Assembly (NCBI RefSeq): GCF_964355755.1
Contig: NC_092673.1
Location: 20,091,001 to 20,155,000, forward strand
Source: Antedon mediterranea
Taxonomy: Eukaryota > Echinodermata > Crinoidea > Comatulida > Antedonidae
Direction: 5' to 3'
DNA length: 64,000 nucleotides
Each line of letters begins with the position of its first letter. Positions within the stretch are counted from its first letter, which is position 1. The notes under the pieces were generated by a model. That model was given only the letters and a program-made list of their open reading frames with translations, searched no databases and had not been told where the DNA came from. A program made the position numbers and the translations under genes. Positions 25,384-34,927 of the stretch are shown in pieces.

Positions 25384-26645
25384 CTAGATGGCACGCTCTC
25401 GCTTCGCTCGCGTACCATCTAGGTCGTGCCCACAGATGGTTCTCGAATACACAGTATTTCCAGCGACTATAATACATTGTCGTTTACAGAAACGAATAAA
25501 TATACACAATGATTTATTTAGTCAACCAAAATTAGCACCCTGGGAATTACTTCCGAGAGAGAAACAAAATGAGTCATTTTTTTTTTATTTGGACTCATTT
25601 AAACAAACCCAATTTGTGTTTTGTATGTAACATTAGGCCTAAGGGTTGAGGGATGGGGGAAGAAGATAGGTACAAAGAGGAAACATTTTAAAATATATTC
25701 TTATCCACTCAGTAACGAAATAATGTTTTTAATGTTTTAGGCCTATAAATAATATACCACTAAATACAGTAAAACATTTACGATTTAATACTTTGTTAAA
25801 ACTCTCACTGTCATAGTCGATTGAAATAGTAAAGTACATGTAACGATACACCACTACGTAAGTTTATATATTTTTAAATTATTAATTAATACAAACGTTG
25901 AGAAGCAACTGTCAATAATAACGTTTATTTATTTGTATATTATATGTTTATAATCTAACAGTAGGGCCTACCCACATTCACAGTAATAAAGTTTATTTGT
26001 ATATTTGTTTATATTATATCTAACAGTACCAACACTCACAGTAAGAAATTTGCGATTCAAATTGCGATCAAAAGTGGTTAATACCTTAACAGTATTGTAC
26101 AGCATTGCAATACTATTTATGTTTATTCTCCAAGGGGGCCCATAAATCTAAATCTATACCTCTATGGTTAAACCAAATAATTTGGAATGTTCCATTCATC
26201 ACAAATCAATACATTTGTAAAAACGTATATTACATGTATCAAAATAGCATTTTTTAAAGAAAATCGGCCTGTCTTCAACATTATGATGCTGTACTCGAAC
26301 AGTTCAACCGGTTTTCAGCTATTAAAAATAATTATCGTAGGAGGAGATAGGAAAATGCGAAGTGTCCTCGTATTATTGTGTGCGGGTATTTTTCAAATTG
26401 ACATCCATTAGACAGTGTATACCACGATCGGAAAACACCCCTATTTGGGGCAAATCGTTGAACCTAAATTCGTTTTAATCGTCAATAACTAATTATCGAA
26501 CTCAATTTAATTAGTAAACAGGGTTACATCAGGTGGTTAAAATTAATACCGAAAGTACGAACCAACTTTATATACCATCGAGTAAACATTCTAGAAATAA
26601 CGCACGATTTACCGATTTTTGCCCTTACGTAAATTTATATATAGA
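25384..26645 (-). mobile_element. Non-autonomous Helitron, copy 1 of a tandem pair
   Basis: Read on the minus strand, the element starts TCTATATATAAATTTACG and ends in a hairpin (CTAGATGG...CCATCTAG) with terminal CTAG. These are the TC...CTRR ends of Helitrons. The insertion lies between A (25383) and T (28073) with no target duplication, again as Helitrons do. No Rep/helicase gene is present. The palindrome near the CTAG end spans 25384-25423. A related single copy lies at 43632-45254. Confidence 0.85.
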
Positions 26646-28072
26646 CTAGATGGTTCTCGAATACATAATAATTTCAGCGTTAAAAAACTTGCGATTTCAA
26701 ATGTACGTACCGCAGGACAATAATACATGTCGTTTACAGGAACGAATAAATAGACACTGTGATTTATGTACTGAACTAAAATTAGCACCCTGGGAATTAC
26801 TTCCGAAAGAGAAACTTGTCACAAAATGAGACCAATTGTTTAAGTCAAATTTAAACAAACTTAATTTGTGTTTTGTATGTAACGTTAGGGTTGAGGGATG
26901 GGAAAGAGGATGGGTGCAAAGAAGAACAATTTTTAAATATATTCTTTATCCATGTAGTAACGAAATATTAATTGTTTTCATGTTTTACAAATAATATACC
27001 ACTAAACACAGTAAAACATTGCGATGTAATACTTTGTTGAAACTATCACCGTCCTAGTCGATTGAAATAGTATAGTACATGTAACGATACATCACTACGA
27101 CGTGTATAATATGTTTATATAATGTAAAACAATTTGTGAAAACCACCCCTATTCGTGGCAAATCATAAATTCGATTTAATCGTCAATAAATATTAAATTA
27201 TCTAACTCAACTTAATCAGTAGGCCTAATGGTTTTCAATTGTTTCTTAGAGCCAATTCATACTTAAGTTGGTTCCTAACCCTACCCACCAAAGTTGTTCT
27301 GCGTTTAGAGCATGTGATGCACCGTAGGCCTATCCTCTACTGGCTTTACAACGCTACTCATGCCAGTGAGGGAAGGGTGATGATGTCACGTGGGTGGTTT
27401 AACTGCAATAATAAAGATTTGCACATAATATACGGCGACTGAAAACGCTAGCTCATTATCCGTTAAAAAAAATCTATATCCAACCTCTGCAGCACAGATT
27501 GAAAAAAAAATGGATCGAATTTCTGTTATGAGTATACACATGGACCTCCATGGTATACAGTACTTGCCTTTACGACGCCTGAGGGAACAGACACTTGTGG
27601 AACAGAGATTGGAATGTTCCATTCATTTCAAATCAATACATTTGCATAAACGTATATTAAATCTATCAAAATAGTATTTTTTAAAGAAAATCGGCCTGTC
27701 TTCAACATTATGATACTGTACTCGAGCTGTTCAACCGGTTTTCAGCTATTAAAAACAATTATCGTAGGAGGAGATAGGAAAATGCGAAGCCTCCTCGAAT
27801 TTTTGTGGCGGGTATTTTTCAAGATGGACATCCATTAGACAGTGTATACCACGATCGGAAAACACCTCTATTTGGGGCAAATCGTTGAACCTAAATTCGT
27901 TTTAATCGTCAATAACTAATTATCGAACTCAATTTAATTAGTAAACAGGGTTACATCAGGCGGTTAAAATCAGTACCGAAAGTACGAACCAACTTTATAT
28001 ACCATCGAGTAAACATTCTAGAAATAACGCGCGATTTACCGAATTTTGCCCTTACGTAAATTTATATATAGA
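26646..28072 (-). mobile_element. Non-autonomous Helitron, copy 2 of a tandem pair, terminal hairpin deleted
   Basis: Follows copy 1 directly, head to tail, with no intervening host bases (junction TATATAGA|CTAGATGG). It has the same minus-strand TC start at 28072. The CTAG end lacks the hairpin: the sequence jumps from CTAGATGG straight to TTCTCGAATAC, a deletion between two ATGG repeats. Loss of the hairpin, thought to act as a terminator for rolling-circle transposition, would explain read-through and a tandem insertion. Confidence 0.8.
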
Positions 28073-28283
28073 TGCTAAGAAAGTAAACTTTGACACAGTA
28101 AGTAGTATGGTAAGAGGAATCGGACCAGAAAAAATAACAACAACTAACCCACACAAAATAACCCGAGACCCAAAATCTTGTTCAATTATTAATACATCAT
28201 CTAACAAAGATTACCGGATTGTGTACAATAAAAGAATAATAATAGAGGATTACAAAACTGTTCTATACGGTTATGTTTGGTAA

Positions 28284-29284
28284 CTTCTATACTCACACGT
28301 ACATTTATTGTGTTTAGGACCCTAATTGTATTTATTTTTATTTTATTGTAATTATTTATTTAATTAATTTTTTTCCTTTCACTTAAAATAAAATACAGAA
28401 GTGGTTATCGCGGTGATATAAATAAATTTATTTTTCTCTGTTCATAATTAAACAAATTTACAACTGAAAACACCTGTGCATGTTTAAAAAAAAAATGAAT
28501 TCTGTCGTTAGATGTTAATTTTTTTTATATTTTTTTTTTTACTTATTCTTAGGATTTTAAATTCAAGTAAATAGTTCAGTAGTTAGTTATTAGTTTAAGT
28601 TATAATTATTTTTATTTATATTTTTTAAAGTAAGATGATCACTTGAACGTTGAACTTATCTAGTACTCATTTTTAAGTAATTCATTTATTCTTTGTTTTA
28701 TATATATATATATATATATATATTTTTAAAATTTAAATTCAAATAATTTTGTAAATTTTATGTAATCGGTTGTACAATAACTTTGTAAATATCTATTTTA
28801 TATTAAATTTCTGTCGTTAGATGTTAATTTTTTGTTACTTATTCTTAGGATTTTAAAATCAAGTAAATAGTTCAGTAGTTAGTTATTAGTTTAAGTTATC
28901 ATTATTTTTATTTATATTTTGTTAAGTAAGATGATCACTTGAACGTTGAACTTATCTATTAGTACTCATTTTTAAGTAATTAGTTTATTCTTTGTTTTAT
29001 ATATATATATTTTTTTTTTATATTTAAATTCAAATAATTTTGTAAATTTTATGTAATCGGTTTGTGCAATAACTTTCTAAATATCTATTTTATATTAATT
29101 GTACAATAATAATTTCTTTGATTAATTTACTGTACATAATGTAAAAAACAAATACGCATTAGTGTTAATATGAATAAAGATTTAGATTTACGTTTTAAAC
29201 ATTGATTCAGTTTTATTGTTTAATTCGTGTCAAATAAGATGTTATAAAACGCAATTATTTAACTAAATTACCGTCATAATTGTA
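28284..29284. repeat. AT-rich spacer with a ~309-bp tandem duplication
   Basis: After the polymerase stop, a block starting TCTGTCGTTAGATGTTAATT at about 28501 is repeated at about 28809, the second copy running to about 29095. Both include CTTGAACGTTGAACTTATCT and a (TA)n tract. There is no open frame of note. This spacer probably holds the promoter of the ATPase gene and the polymerase 3' end. Confidence 0.75.
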
Positions 29285-29920
29285 ATGGCGAGTCCTTTGA
29301 TAACACCTTTCACCGCAGTTATTAGCGGTCCGACATCTTCGGGTAAATCCGTCTTTGTAAGGAAATTGTTTGAAAATAATTATTTCAATAAACCCTTTGA
29401 CGATATTTCATGGTGCTATGGTGAATATCAGAATTTATTTTCGGAATTAAGTACAGCTGTATCAAATATAAGTTTTATGGAAGGTATACCTATCGAAACA
29501 TTAGATGCGTTTGATTCGAGTAAAAATCATTTAGTAATTATAGATGATTTGATGACAGAATGCAGTAGCGATAAAAGAGTCGTTAATTTGTTTACCAAAG
29601 GATCTCATCATAGAAACATTTCAGTGATATTTATAATGCAAAATTTCTTCTACGGTTCCAAAGAAATCCGTACCATTACTTTGAATGCTCATTATATCGT
29701 ACTTTTTAAAAATCCACGGGATAAAACGCAAATATTGAATTTATCGAAACAAATGTATCCTGGCAAAGGGCGGTTCTTACAAGAGGCATTTAATGACGCT
29801 ACGCGTGAATCGTACGGGTACTTATTCATTGATCTCAAACCATATACGTCGGAAGAAATGAGAATACGAACAAATATCTTTTCAGTAGATAAACATTACG
29901 CTTACGTACCAAAAGTATAA
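29285..29920 (+). CDS. A32-type genome-packaging ATPase
   Basis: FtsK/HerA-superfamily ATPase that in Polintons and nucleocytoplasmic large DNA viruses is thought to pump DNA into the capsid. Of 211 residues, the Walker A motif GPTSSGKS lies at about 15-22 and Walker B LVIIDDLM at about 82-89. A downstream block SVIFIMQNFFY resembles the sensor region of A32 ATPases. The start is the first ATG and gives the usual compact length. The frame is intact. It is followed closely by two small plus-strand genes in the same orientation, suggesting coordinated late expression. Confidence 0.93.
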   Translation: MASPLITPFTAVISGPTSSGKSVFVRKLFENNYFNKPFDDISWCYGEYQNLFSELSTAVSNISFMEGIPIETLDAFDSSKNHLVIIDDLMTECSSDKRVVNLFTKGSHHRNISVIFIMQNFFYGSKEIRTITLNAHYIVLFKNPRDKTQILNLSKQMYPGKGRFLQEAFNDATRESYGYLFIDLKPYTSEEMRIRTNIFSVDKHYAYVPKV

Positions 29921-29968
29921 CACACGTGATTTGAAATTATTCTATTCATTCCAATACAAACTCACAAC

Positions 29969-30295
29969 ATGTCAAAACGTATCAAAAAGAACGCAGAGAC
30001 TTTAAAGTTTTTAGCTAAATGTACGCCTAAACAAAGAAAGGCCCTGCTTGAGAATGCCGACAGTCAATTAGTAACAGCAATCTGTGAGTGTGCAAAGAAC
30101 ATCTTAAAAGGTAGTGTACCGGTGTCTAGTGCTCATAAGAAGAAGTTGGCGAAGCATAGGAAACACTTGCGTGATATTTCTAATAAAGCTATACCTACGC
30201 TTCGACGTAAGCGTATACTACTTCAAAAGGGAGGATTTCTTAGTCTTATTTTGAAACCTATATTACAGACTCTGGGTGGATTACTTTTGGAATAA
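29969..30295 (+). CDS. Small basic protein with hydrophobic C-terminus (virion core candidate)
   Basis: 108 residues. Lysine and arginine are frequent throughout (SKRIKKN near the start, AHKKKLAKHRKHLR in the middle, TLRRKRIL later). The last ~20 residues are glycine/leucine-rich and hydrophobic (GGFLSLILKPILQTL). That composition suits a DNA-binding core or small membrane-active capsid component such as adenovirus pX/pVI, but I recognise no defined domain. Its stop codon is one base from the next start, so the two genes are tightly coupled. Intact. Confidence 0.75.
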   Translation: MSKRIKKNAETLKFLAKCTPKQRKALLENADSQLVTAICECAKNILKGSVPVSSAHKKKLAKHRKHLRDISNKAIPTLRRKRILLQKGGFLSLILKPILQTLGGLLLE

Positions 30296-30296
30296 A

Positions 30297-31040
30297 ATGG
30301 AGCACACAAAAAAATTGATTGTAGTTCCTCAAGAATTGGCAAATACATTGCTACATAGCAAACACTATGAACAAAAGCACAAAACAATAACTAACGGATT
30401 AGACGACTCTATGCAGACTATTCTTAATAGACAGGATATTAGCGATCACGATAAAATCACAATGTACAATCAAGTACTTCAGCGTTTTTTAAATAAAGAG
30501 AAGCCCGTTAACAACCCTTCACCTATGAACATAAATATGCATGGACCTCTTAATGACGAAGACAAGAATGATGAATCGACAGAAGCAATTAAGGATGATT
30601 CGATGACAAAAGAAGTATTGCAAAGCATGCCTATATCGTTAAAATCAAAAACTAAGACATTTTTAGATCGAATAGACCGATACAGAAATATGGGTATTTT
30701 AGATTGGACAAAATACGGTGAAATGATCATCGAAGGAGAATTGCTAAAGGGTAGTAATTTATTTGATTTAACCAAAGATATGATACAAGAAAGGCGAGGA
30801 TTTGAACCAGTGGGGTGGAAAGAATTTATATCGTTGTTGGCTAAGTTGAACACGCCAGAAAGTTTGATTGGAAATGCTACACGACGCAACATGTTGCAAC
30901 GTCTAAAATCTGGTGAAATAAGCCCTCTTTCAAAAACCACATCTACAAAATCTAAACGACTTGAAAGATTTGATGACGACGATGACGATGAAGATAAAAA
31001 ATATACTATTACTAAAAAGAAACGTACTAAAACTTTCTAA
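30297..31040 (+). CDS. Conserved Polinton protein of unknown function
   Basis: 247 residues from the ATG at 30297, one base after the previous stop. An open frame extends slightly upstream but lacks an ATG. The N-terminal third is helical-looking with no known motif (KLIVVPQELANTLL). A compact middle section contains FLDRIDRYRNMGILDW, and the C-terminus is strongly acidic then basic (FDDDDDDEDKK, then KKKRTK). Its place beside the ATPase and core-like gene suggests a structural or packaging role, but that is inference. The last codons overlap the 3' end of the convergent protease gene by four bases. Confidence 0.7.
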   Translation: MEHTKKLIVVPQELANTLLHSKHYEQKHKTITNGLDDSMQTILNRQDISDHDKITMYNQVLQRFLNKEKPVNNPSPMNINMHGPLNDEDKNDESTEAIKDDSMTKEVLQSMPISLKSKTKTFLDRIDRYRNMGILDWTKYGEMIIEGELLKGSNLFDLTKDMIQERRGFEPVGWKEFISLLAKLNTPESLIGNATRRNMLQRLKSGEISPLSKTTSTKSKRLERFDDDDDDEDKKYTITKKKRTKTF

Positions 31041-31345
31041 GCCTGTAAACCCGTATCATTAAAAGTCCACGTGTTTACCGTACGATTTAGAAAATTTACA
31101 AAATGATTACTGTAATATTGAGGCGAATGTCCGAATGAATCAAACAATTCACCCTCGTTAATATTGTTTAGAAAAAAAGCGACCCAATGCGAACCGTTTT
31201 GACTACTATCATCAACATTTGCTATGTATGCACTAGGGTAACTTTTTATTCTTTTAGGTAACAAATCTGAAGGATATACACCTCGAAAGTATCTTTGAGT
31301 TAATGGATCAGATTTAACTAATTTTAAAAGTTGCACAGTATCCAT
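31037..31345 (-). pseudogene. Adenain-type cysteine protease, C-terminally truncated
   Basis: Maturation protease family (adenovirus protease, Ulp1-like fold) used in Polintons to process capsid proteins. From the ATG at 31345 there are 102 codons. The catalytic histidine is in GSHWVAFF and the acidic partner region is ELFDSFG. The frame then stops (TAG) just after NDTGLQA, before the segment that carries the catalytic cysteine in this family. The codons after the stop do not continue the family, so the end was lost rather than merely interrupted. The break falls exactly at the convergent overlap with the plus-strand gene, suggesting a deletion joining the two 3' ends. Without the cysteine it should be inactive. 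Confidence 0.82.
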
Positions 31346-32669
31346 GATTTTTTTTTTTTTTAAGTCTAAAATTACGTTACGAGACTTATCGATTTCTATT
31401 AATGAATCAAATTCTGAATAAACTATTACGTTAATTGTTTCGACCAAAGCGGTAGCTAATTGAATTTCAAGACGTATATTGCCGTGTTTAATTAAATTGA
31501 AATGTCCACTGCTTGATAAATCGGGTGTAAGGTCGAATGCAAACAACGTGTATCCTCTGGCGTAGTCTTCTCTGGATATTTGATTTCCCGTGTCGTCGAA
31601 TAATGTATTTAATCCGGAGAATAAACTTTGATAGGCTAAAATATAACTTCCTTCACCGTTTGCTTCAAAATTAGGCTTTAATGGTTTCCAAGGTATTTGC
31701 TCACCGTCCAAATATAAGGATATAAAATTTGTGTTAAAGTGTTGAAAATTAAATGGATTTTTGCTATAATCACCGTTGAAAGCGTCGGTTCCTACTAATC
31801 CTACCACTAAGCGTTTCGGTAGATTCCCGTTGTACAGCGACTCTCGGGTAAAGGAAAGGTTCCCCCGCGGTATCGACAGCGTTTTAACCGCGACCCGCCG
31901 AAGAGGGTATTTAGCTGACCCGCGCTCCAGCGCTTTTGCATGAGCCAACGCTATAGATGGATTTAGTTTCACTTTTCGTACGTAAATAGATGCAGCTTCT
32001 AACTTGTGCACCGGATGACATCAAACAGAATGCGTTTTTACTTCGATGCAGTTTTAATTTAATGTCAACTCCATTCAGCATCATACGATCTTGAAAGAAT
32101 ATATCGCAATGAATAGGTCCTATCAAATCAACCAATCGACTTCCTCGTATGTACTGAGATCGTTTTTTAAGTCCTTGATTCGCAGCAGCATCGTCTAAAG
32201 TTGGATTTGCTACATCCATTCTACCCGCTGTATCTTTATAAAACAATCCACCTGTAAGGTGAGTTTCCTTCGCGTCAGCACCGTACGTTAACAAGGTTTC
32301 AATCATCGCTCTGTACGAATAAGTGTTATTCGATGGAGTAATTAATCTCTCATTCAAAGAAACGTCAACTTCATTGAATAAGGACTGTAGTAGTAAATTA
32401 GTTGGTCCAACAGGATCGTCAGCATGCAAATCTGTTCCATCGCCTCTTGTAATTTTAACTTTAACGCGTAGCATAGTCTGTGATAAATCTACGTATTCTT
32501 CGGTGGAACCTTGAATGTTAAATTGAACCGGTCCTGTATCGGTAATACTATTGAAAGGATGATACTGAACCCATTGTCCCTTTTTTATACTTGTTTGAGT
32601 CGGTGGAACAGAAAACAAATCCAATTCTGACTTTAAAAATTCGCAAGATTGTTTGTGTACGTACGCCAT
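31346..32669 (-). pseudogene. mcp: Major capsid protein (double jelly-roll), frameshifted
   Basis: Polinton hexon-like major capsid protein, similar to the transposon-derived F54H12.2 type in animals. It starts at the ATG at 32669 (MAYVHKQSCEFLKSELDLF). The N-terminal part includes YVDLSQTMLRVKVKI, LLLQSLFNEVDVSLN and NAFCLMS, then the frame is lost between about 32006 and 32023. The remaining half continues in another frame (SIYVRKVKLNPSIALAHAKAL, with FNFQHFNTNFISLYLDG and FDLTPD further on). Near its end, a run of 14 A (minus strand) at 31347-31360 places the capsid and protease in one continuous frame, probably by slippage that removed the capsid stop. No protein-level readthrough is implied. 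Confidence 0.9.
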
Positions 32670-32682
32670 AGTAATTATATTA

Positions 32683-33063
32683 TTAATCAAATATATCGGA
32701 GGATCTTCTCGCTCTCTTAGTTCTTCTTCGACTGACTTCATTGCTTTTTCGCTTTCTCTTTTTATTCACTTTTCCGCTACCATTCTGAGAAACAATTCGT
32801 TTACCGGCTTGCGTAATTCTACGTTTTGCAGCTTGTTTGATATTTTGTCCACTTATAGCATCCTCCATTATTTCGGCTCTGGTTCGTAACGCTTGTTTTC
32901 CTTGAGTTTTGGCACCCTTTTTAAAAAGCGGTACAGCTTTTTTGAACAAACCAGACAACATTCCACCTAATCCGTACCCTCTCTGATTAGATGATCCATG
33001 AAATACAGGTAGGCTTAAACCGCCAGCTTGACCTACGTAGTAATCCTCATACACGTTAGGCAT
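32683..33063 (-). CDS. Basic core-like protein with glycine-rich N-terminus
   Basis: 126 residues. It begins MPNVYEDYYVGQAGG, then has GYGLGGMLSGLFKKAVPLFKK, a short amphipathic or hydrophobic segment reminiscent of adenovirus pX/pVI-like core or membrane-active proteins. It ends in a strongly basic tail (KKRKRKSNEVSRRR). It sits between the penton-like gene and the major capsid gene, with only a few bases to each, as expected for a late virion cluster. The exact function is not established. Intact. Confidence 0.75.
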   Translation of the reverse strand: MPNVYEDYYVGQAGGLSLPVFHGSSNQRGYGLGGMLSGLFKKAVPLFKKGAKTQGKQALRTRAEIMEDAISGQNIKQAAKRRITQAGKRIVSQNGSGKVNKKRKRKSNEVSRRRTKRARRSSDIFD

Positions 33064-33065
33064 GA

Positions 33066-33842
33066 TTAAATGAGATGCGATGATCTACTCTGTCGAAAAT
33101 GAAGCTTCACTAAAACCTTCCCACGTTGAAATGATACTTTCTCACCAGTGTCACTCCTTATATCTATCGAAATGGTATCAATTTCTTTTTTGATTAAACG
33201 CTTGTAGTGAGGCATCATGTATTCGTGAGAAGTAACGTTTCTCATTTGACTCTCCTTGGTTTGTACAATTCTCAATAAAGGAACGCTTACATCTCCAACT
33301 CGTTGATGTTCGATCACGTCTGTATAAACGTATAAACCAGGTACACGATGATGAAGATTAATCGGATGATTGCCTGTAACATTTGAATTTAATAGAATCG
33401 AAGATATGTCGAATCCCAATAACGTTTGCATACCTCCTAACGACGTTATAGATGTCAGAATATTGGTTGAAATATTAACTTTTTCCGATACAGAATTGAA
33501 TTTAAACCTTATGTTATCATCCAACTTCTTTTTTCTTAAAGCAGAGTTTATCGTATCAATCAGTTTCGAAACTGAACTATAATATCCGCTTGTAATTTCG
33601 ATTTTGTATTCCATCGTTGTTGTTTCTATTTGAGAAACGTTTAATCGTATCCAAATTTTATTGCTTGTATCGTCTACATTGTACCACGTATGTGGGTATT
33701 GTATTTCAGTTAAACCAACTTCCCACTCGCCTTTTAATCGTATCGACTCGGCTAATTTTGTAGTGTAACTTGTAAGTGTATTTTCCGGAAAATAATTCAA
33801 TGAACTATTGCTCGGTAGTGAGACGTGAAACTGAGATGACAT
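33066..33842 (-). CDS. Penton-like minor capsid protein (candidate)
   Basis: 258 residues from the ATG at 33842. An in-frame upstream ATG at 33878 lies inside the integrase stop region and is less likely. Beginning MSSQFHVSLPSNSSLNYFPEN, it is beta-rich with GEWEVGLTEIQYPHTWYNV in the N-terminal third and few charged clusters. Position (next to the major capsid gene) and size match the single-jelly-roll minor capsid protein reported for Polintons. I assign it on that basis rather than on a motif. Intact and separated by two bases from the downstream core-like gene. Confidence 0.7.
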   Translation of the reverse strand: MSSQFHVSLPSNSSLNYFPENTLTSYTTKLAESIRLKGEWEVGLTEIQYPHTWYNVDDTSNKIWIRLNVSQIETTTMEYKIEITSGYYSSVSKLIDTINSALRKKKLDDNIRFKFNSVSEKVNISTNILTSITSLGGMQTLLGFDISSILLNSNVTGNHPINLHHRVPGLYVYTDVIEHQRVGDVSVPLLRIVQTKESQMRNVTSHEYMMPHYKRLIKKEIDTISIDIRSDTGEKVSFQRGKVLVKLHFRQSRSSHLI

Positions 33843-33853
33843 GATGCTCGTGT

Positions 33854-34927
33854 TTATCTGACTAGATTCTGAACCCAACTGTTGAATTTAGCAGGGTACC
33901 CTAACCACTTAACGAAATATTCTGTCTTTCCATCACGCTTTCGCCTTTTAATTACTTTTTCGACGCGATATACATCTTTATCAGATTTTGAAACTTTTTG
34001 TAATTCTTTTTCGTAGAAATTTCTTTCGATTATATCATTGTTCCAGTCCTTTACTTGATACGTTGGCATTGATGTTCCTTTACGTTTAAATACAGTGAAT
34101 ATCTCTTCTGTCCAGTTTGCTAAATAACCTTTTTCAAAAATCATTTTATATCTACTGATACGCACTTGATCACCGACTTTAAACTTAAATCGTTTTACCG
34201 GATGCTTTCTTTCACCATACAATTTCTGCCACACTTCGTGCTCGTTGTCGCTTGTAACGAGAATCGGTGCAGTTCCTATAGATCTATGTTTTGAATTATT
34301 GTAACTGGAAACTAATTTAGGAAGTGCGTCGATATATTTTTTATTACCGTTTGCTGTAAATAATTTCCACATTCTCGTTTTTAAAGTTCTATTGAATCGC
34401 TCAACTATGCTTGCCTTCGTTTCGTTGTTCGTCGTAAAGAAATGTATATCTTTAGATTTCAGATACGATTGTACTTTTTTATTTATAAATTCTGTACCTT
34501 TATCTGTATGAATTTTAATCGGTTTTCTTTTACCTGATAACAGTTTTTTCATAGCTTTTAATATGGTATCTGAAGACTTGTTCTTTATCGGTATAACCCA
34601 CGCATATTTAGATAAGACATCTATACATGTTATAAGAAATGTATTTTGCTTATTGTAACGTTTTAATGAAGTCAAGTCAACCAAATCCATTTCCCATTGT
34701 TCATCGATAGCGTTTACTTGTACACGGTTCCTCTTGAATTTTCGTTGAATTGGTTTATGTAATGTATATGTATCTTGATTGCTCAGCCATTCCTGAACTT
34801 GTTTCTTGGTAATATTTAATTCGTCTTTTACATTTTGATGAAGTCGGTTCACACCACCAAAACTACCGGGATGTTTAGGATCGTAATATACTTTTCTTAA
34901 GTACTCATCCATACTCATTACCCTCAA
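33854..34927 (-). CDS. Retroviral-type integrase with C-terminal chromodomain
   Basis: 357 residues, catalysing insertion of the element. The DDE core is complete: WEMDLVDLTSLKRY (first Asp), IHTDKGTEF (second Asp) and SIVERFNRTLK (Glu), with retroviral-like spacing. An SH3-like section (KFKVGDQVRISRYK) follows. The C-terminus is a chromodomain, VEKVIKRRKRDGKTEYFVKW then LGYPAKFNSW, expected to bind methylated histone tails and to bias target choice. The relationship is to Polinton integrases and the F54H12.3-type host-annotated proteins. The open frame is intact, unlike the polymerase and capsid genes. The start is ambiguous between 34927 and the ATG nine bases downstream. Confidence 0.93.
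   Translation of the reverse strand: MRVMSMDEYLRKVYYDPKHPGSFGGVNRLHQNVKDELNITKKQVQEWLSNQDTYTLHKPIQRKFKRNRVQVNAIDEQWEMDLVDLTSLKRYNKQNTFLITCIDVLSKYAWVIPIKNKSSDTILKAMKKLLSGKRKPIKIHTDKGTEFINKKVQSYLKSKDIHFFTTNNETKASIVERFNRTLKTRMWKLFTANGNKKYIDALPKLVSSYNNSKHRSIGTAPILVTSDNEHEVWQKLYGERKHPVKRFKFKVGDQVRISRYKMIFEKGYLANWTEEIFTVFKRKGTSMPTYQVKDWNNDIIERNFYEKELQKVSKSDKDVYRVEKVIKRRKRDGKTEYFVKWLGYPAKFNSWVQNLVR

Larger units (their letters stand above)
20953..28283 (+). pseudogene. polB: Protein-primed family B DNA polymerase (PolB), disrupted
   Basis: Replicates the element using a terminal protein as primer, by analogy with Polinton and adenovirus polymerases. After the small leader exons, the main exon is open from 21733 to 24672. 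It carries a cysteine/histidine-rich zinc-finger-like region (translated from about 22610-22930), then exonuclease motifs DFEC (ExoI), AHNFQVYDSY (ExoII) and DYCISDVDIL (ExoIII). Polymerase motif A is DFTSLYP, motif B is KLMLNSFWGKFG and motif C is YYDTDSC. Lesions: the frame ends in TAA at 24670-24672; coding resumes in another frame after an in-frame TAG at 24707-24709 and runs to 25383. There a 2,689-bp Helitron pair is inserted, after which the C-terminal ~70 codons follow at 28073-28283. A frameshift, a stop codon and an insertion together mean no functional polymerase is made. Confidence 0.92.

Noticed and set aside
25388-25630. 80-codon open frame following the polymerase fragment
   Set aside because: It is Helitron hairpin and body sequence, not coding.
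30479-30940. 153-codon minus-strand open frame
   Set aside because: It is the antisense shadow of the intact 247-residue Polinton gene and has no recognisable domain.
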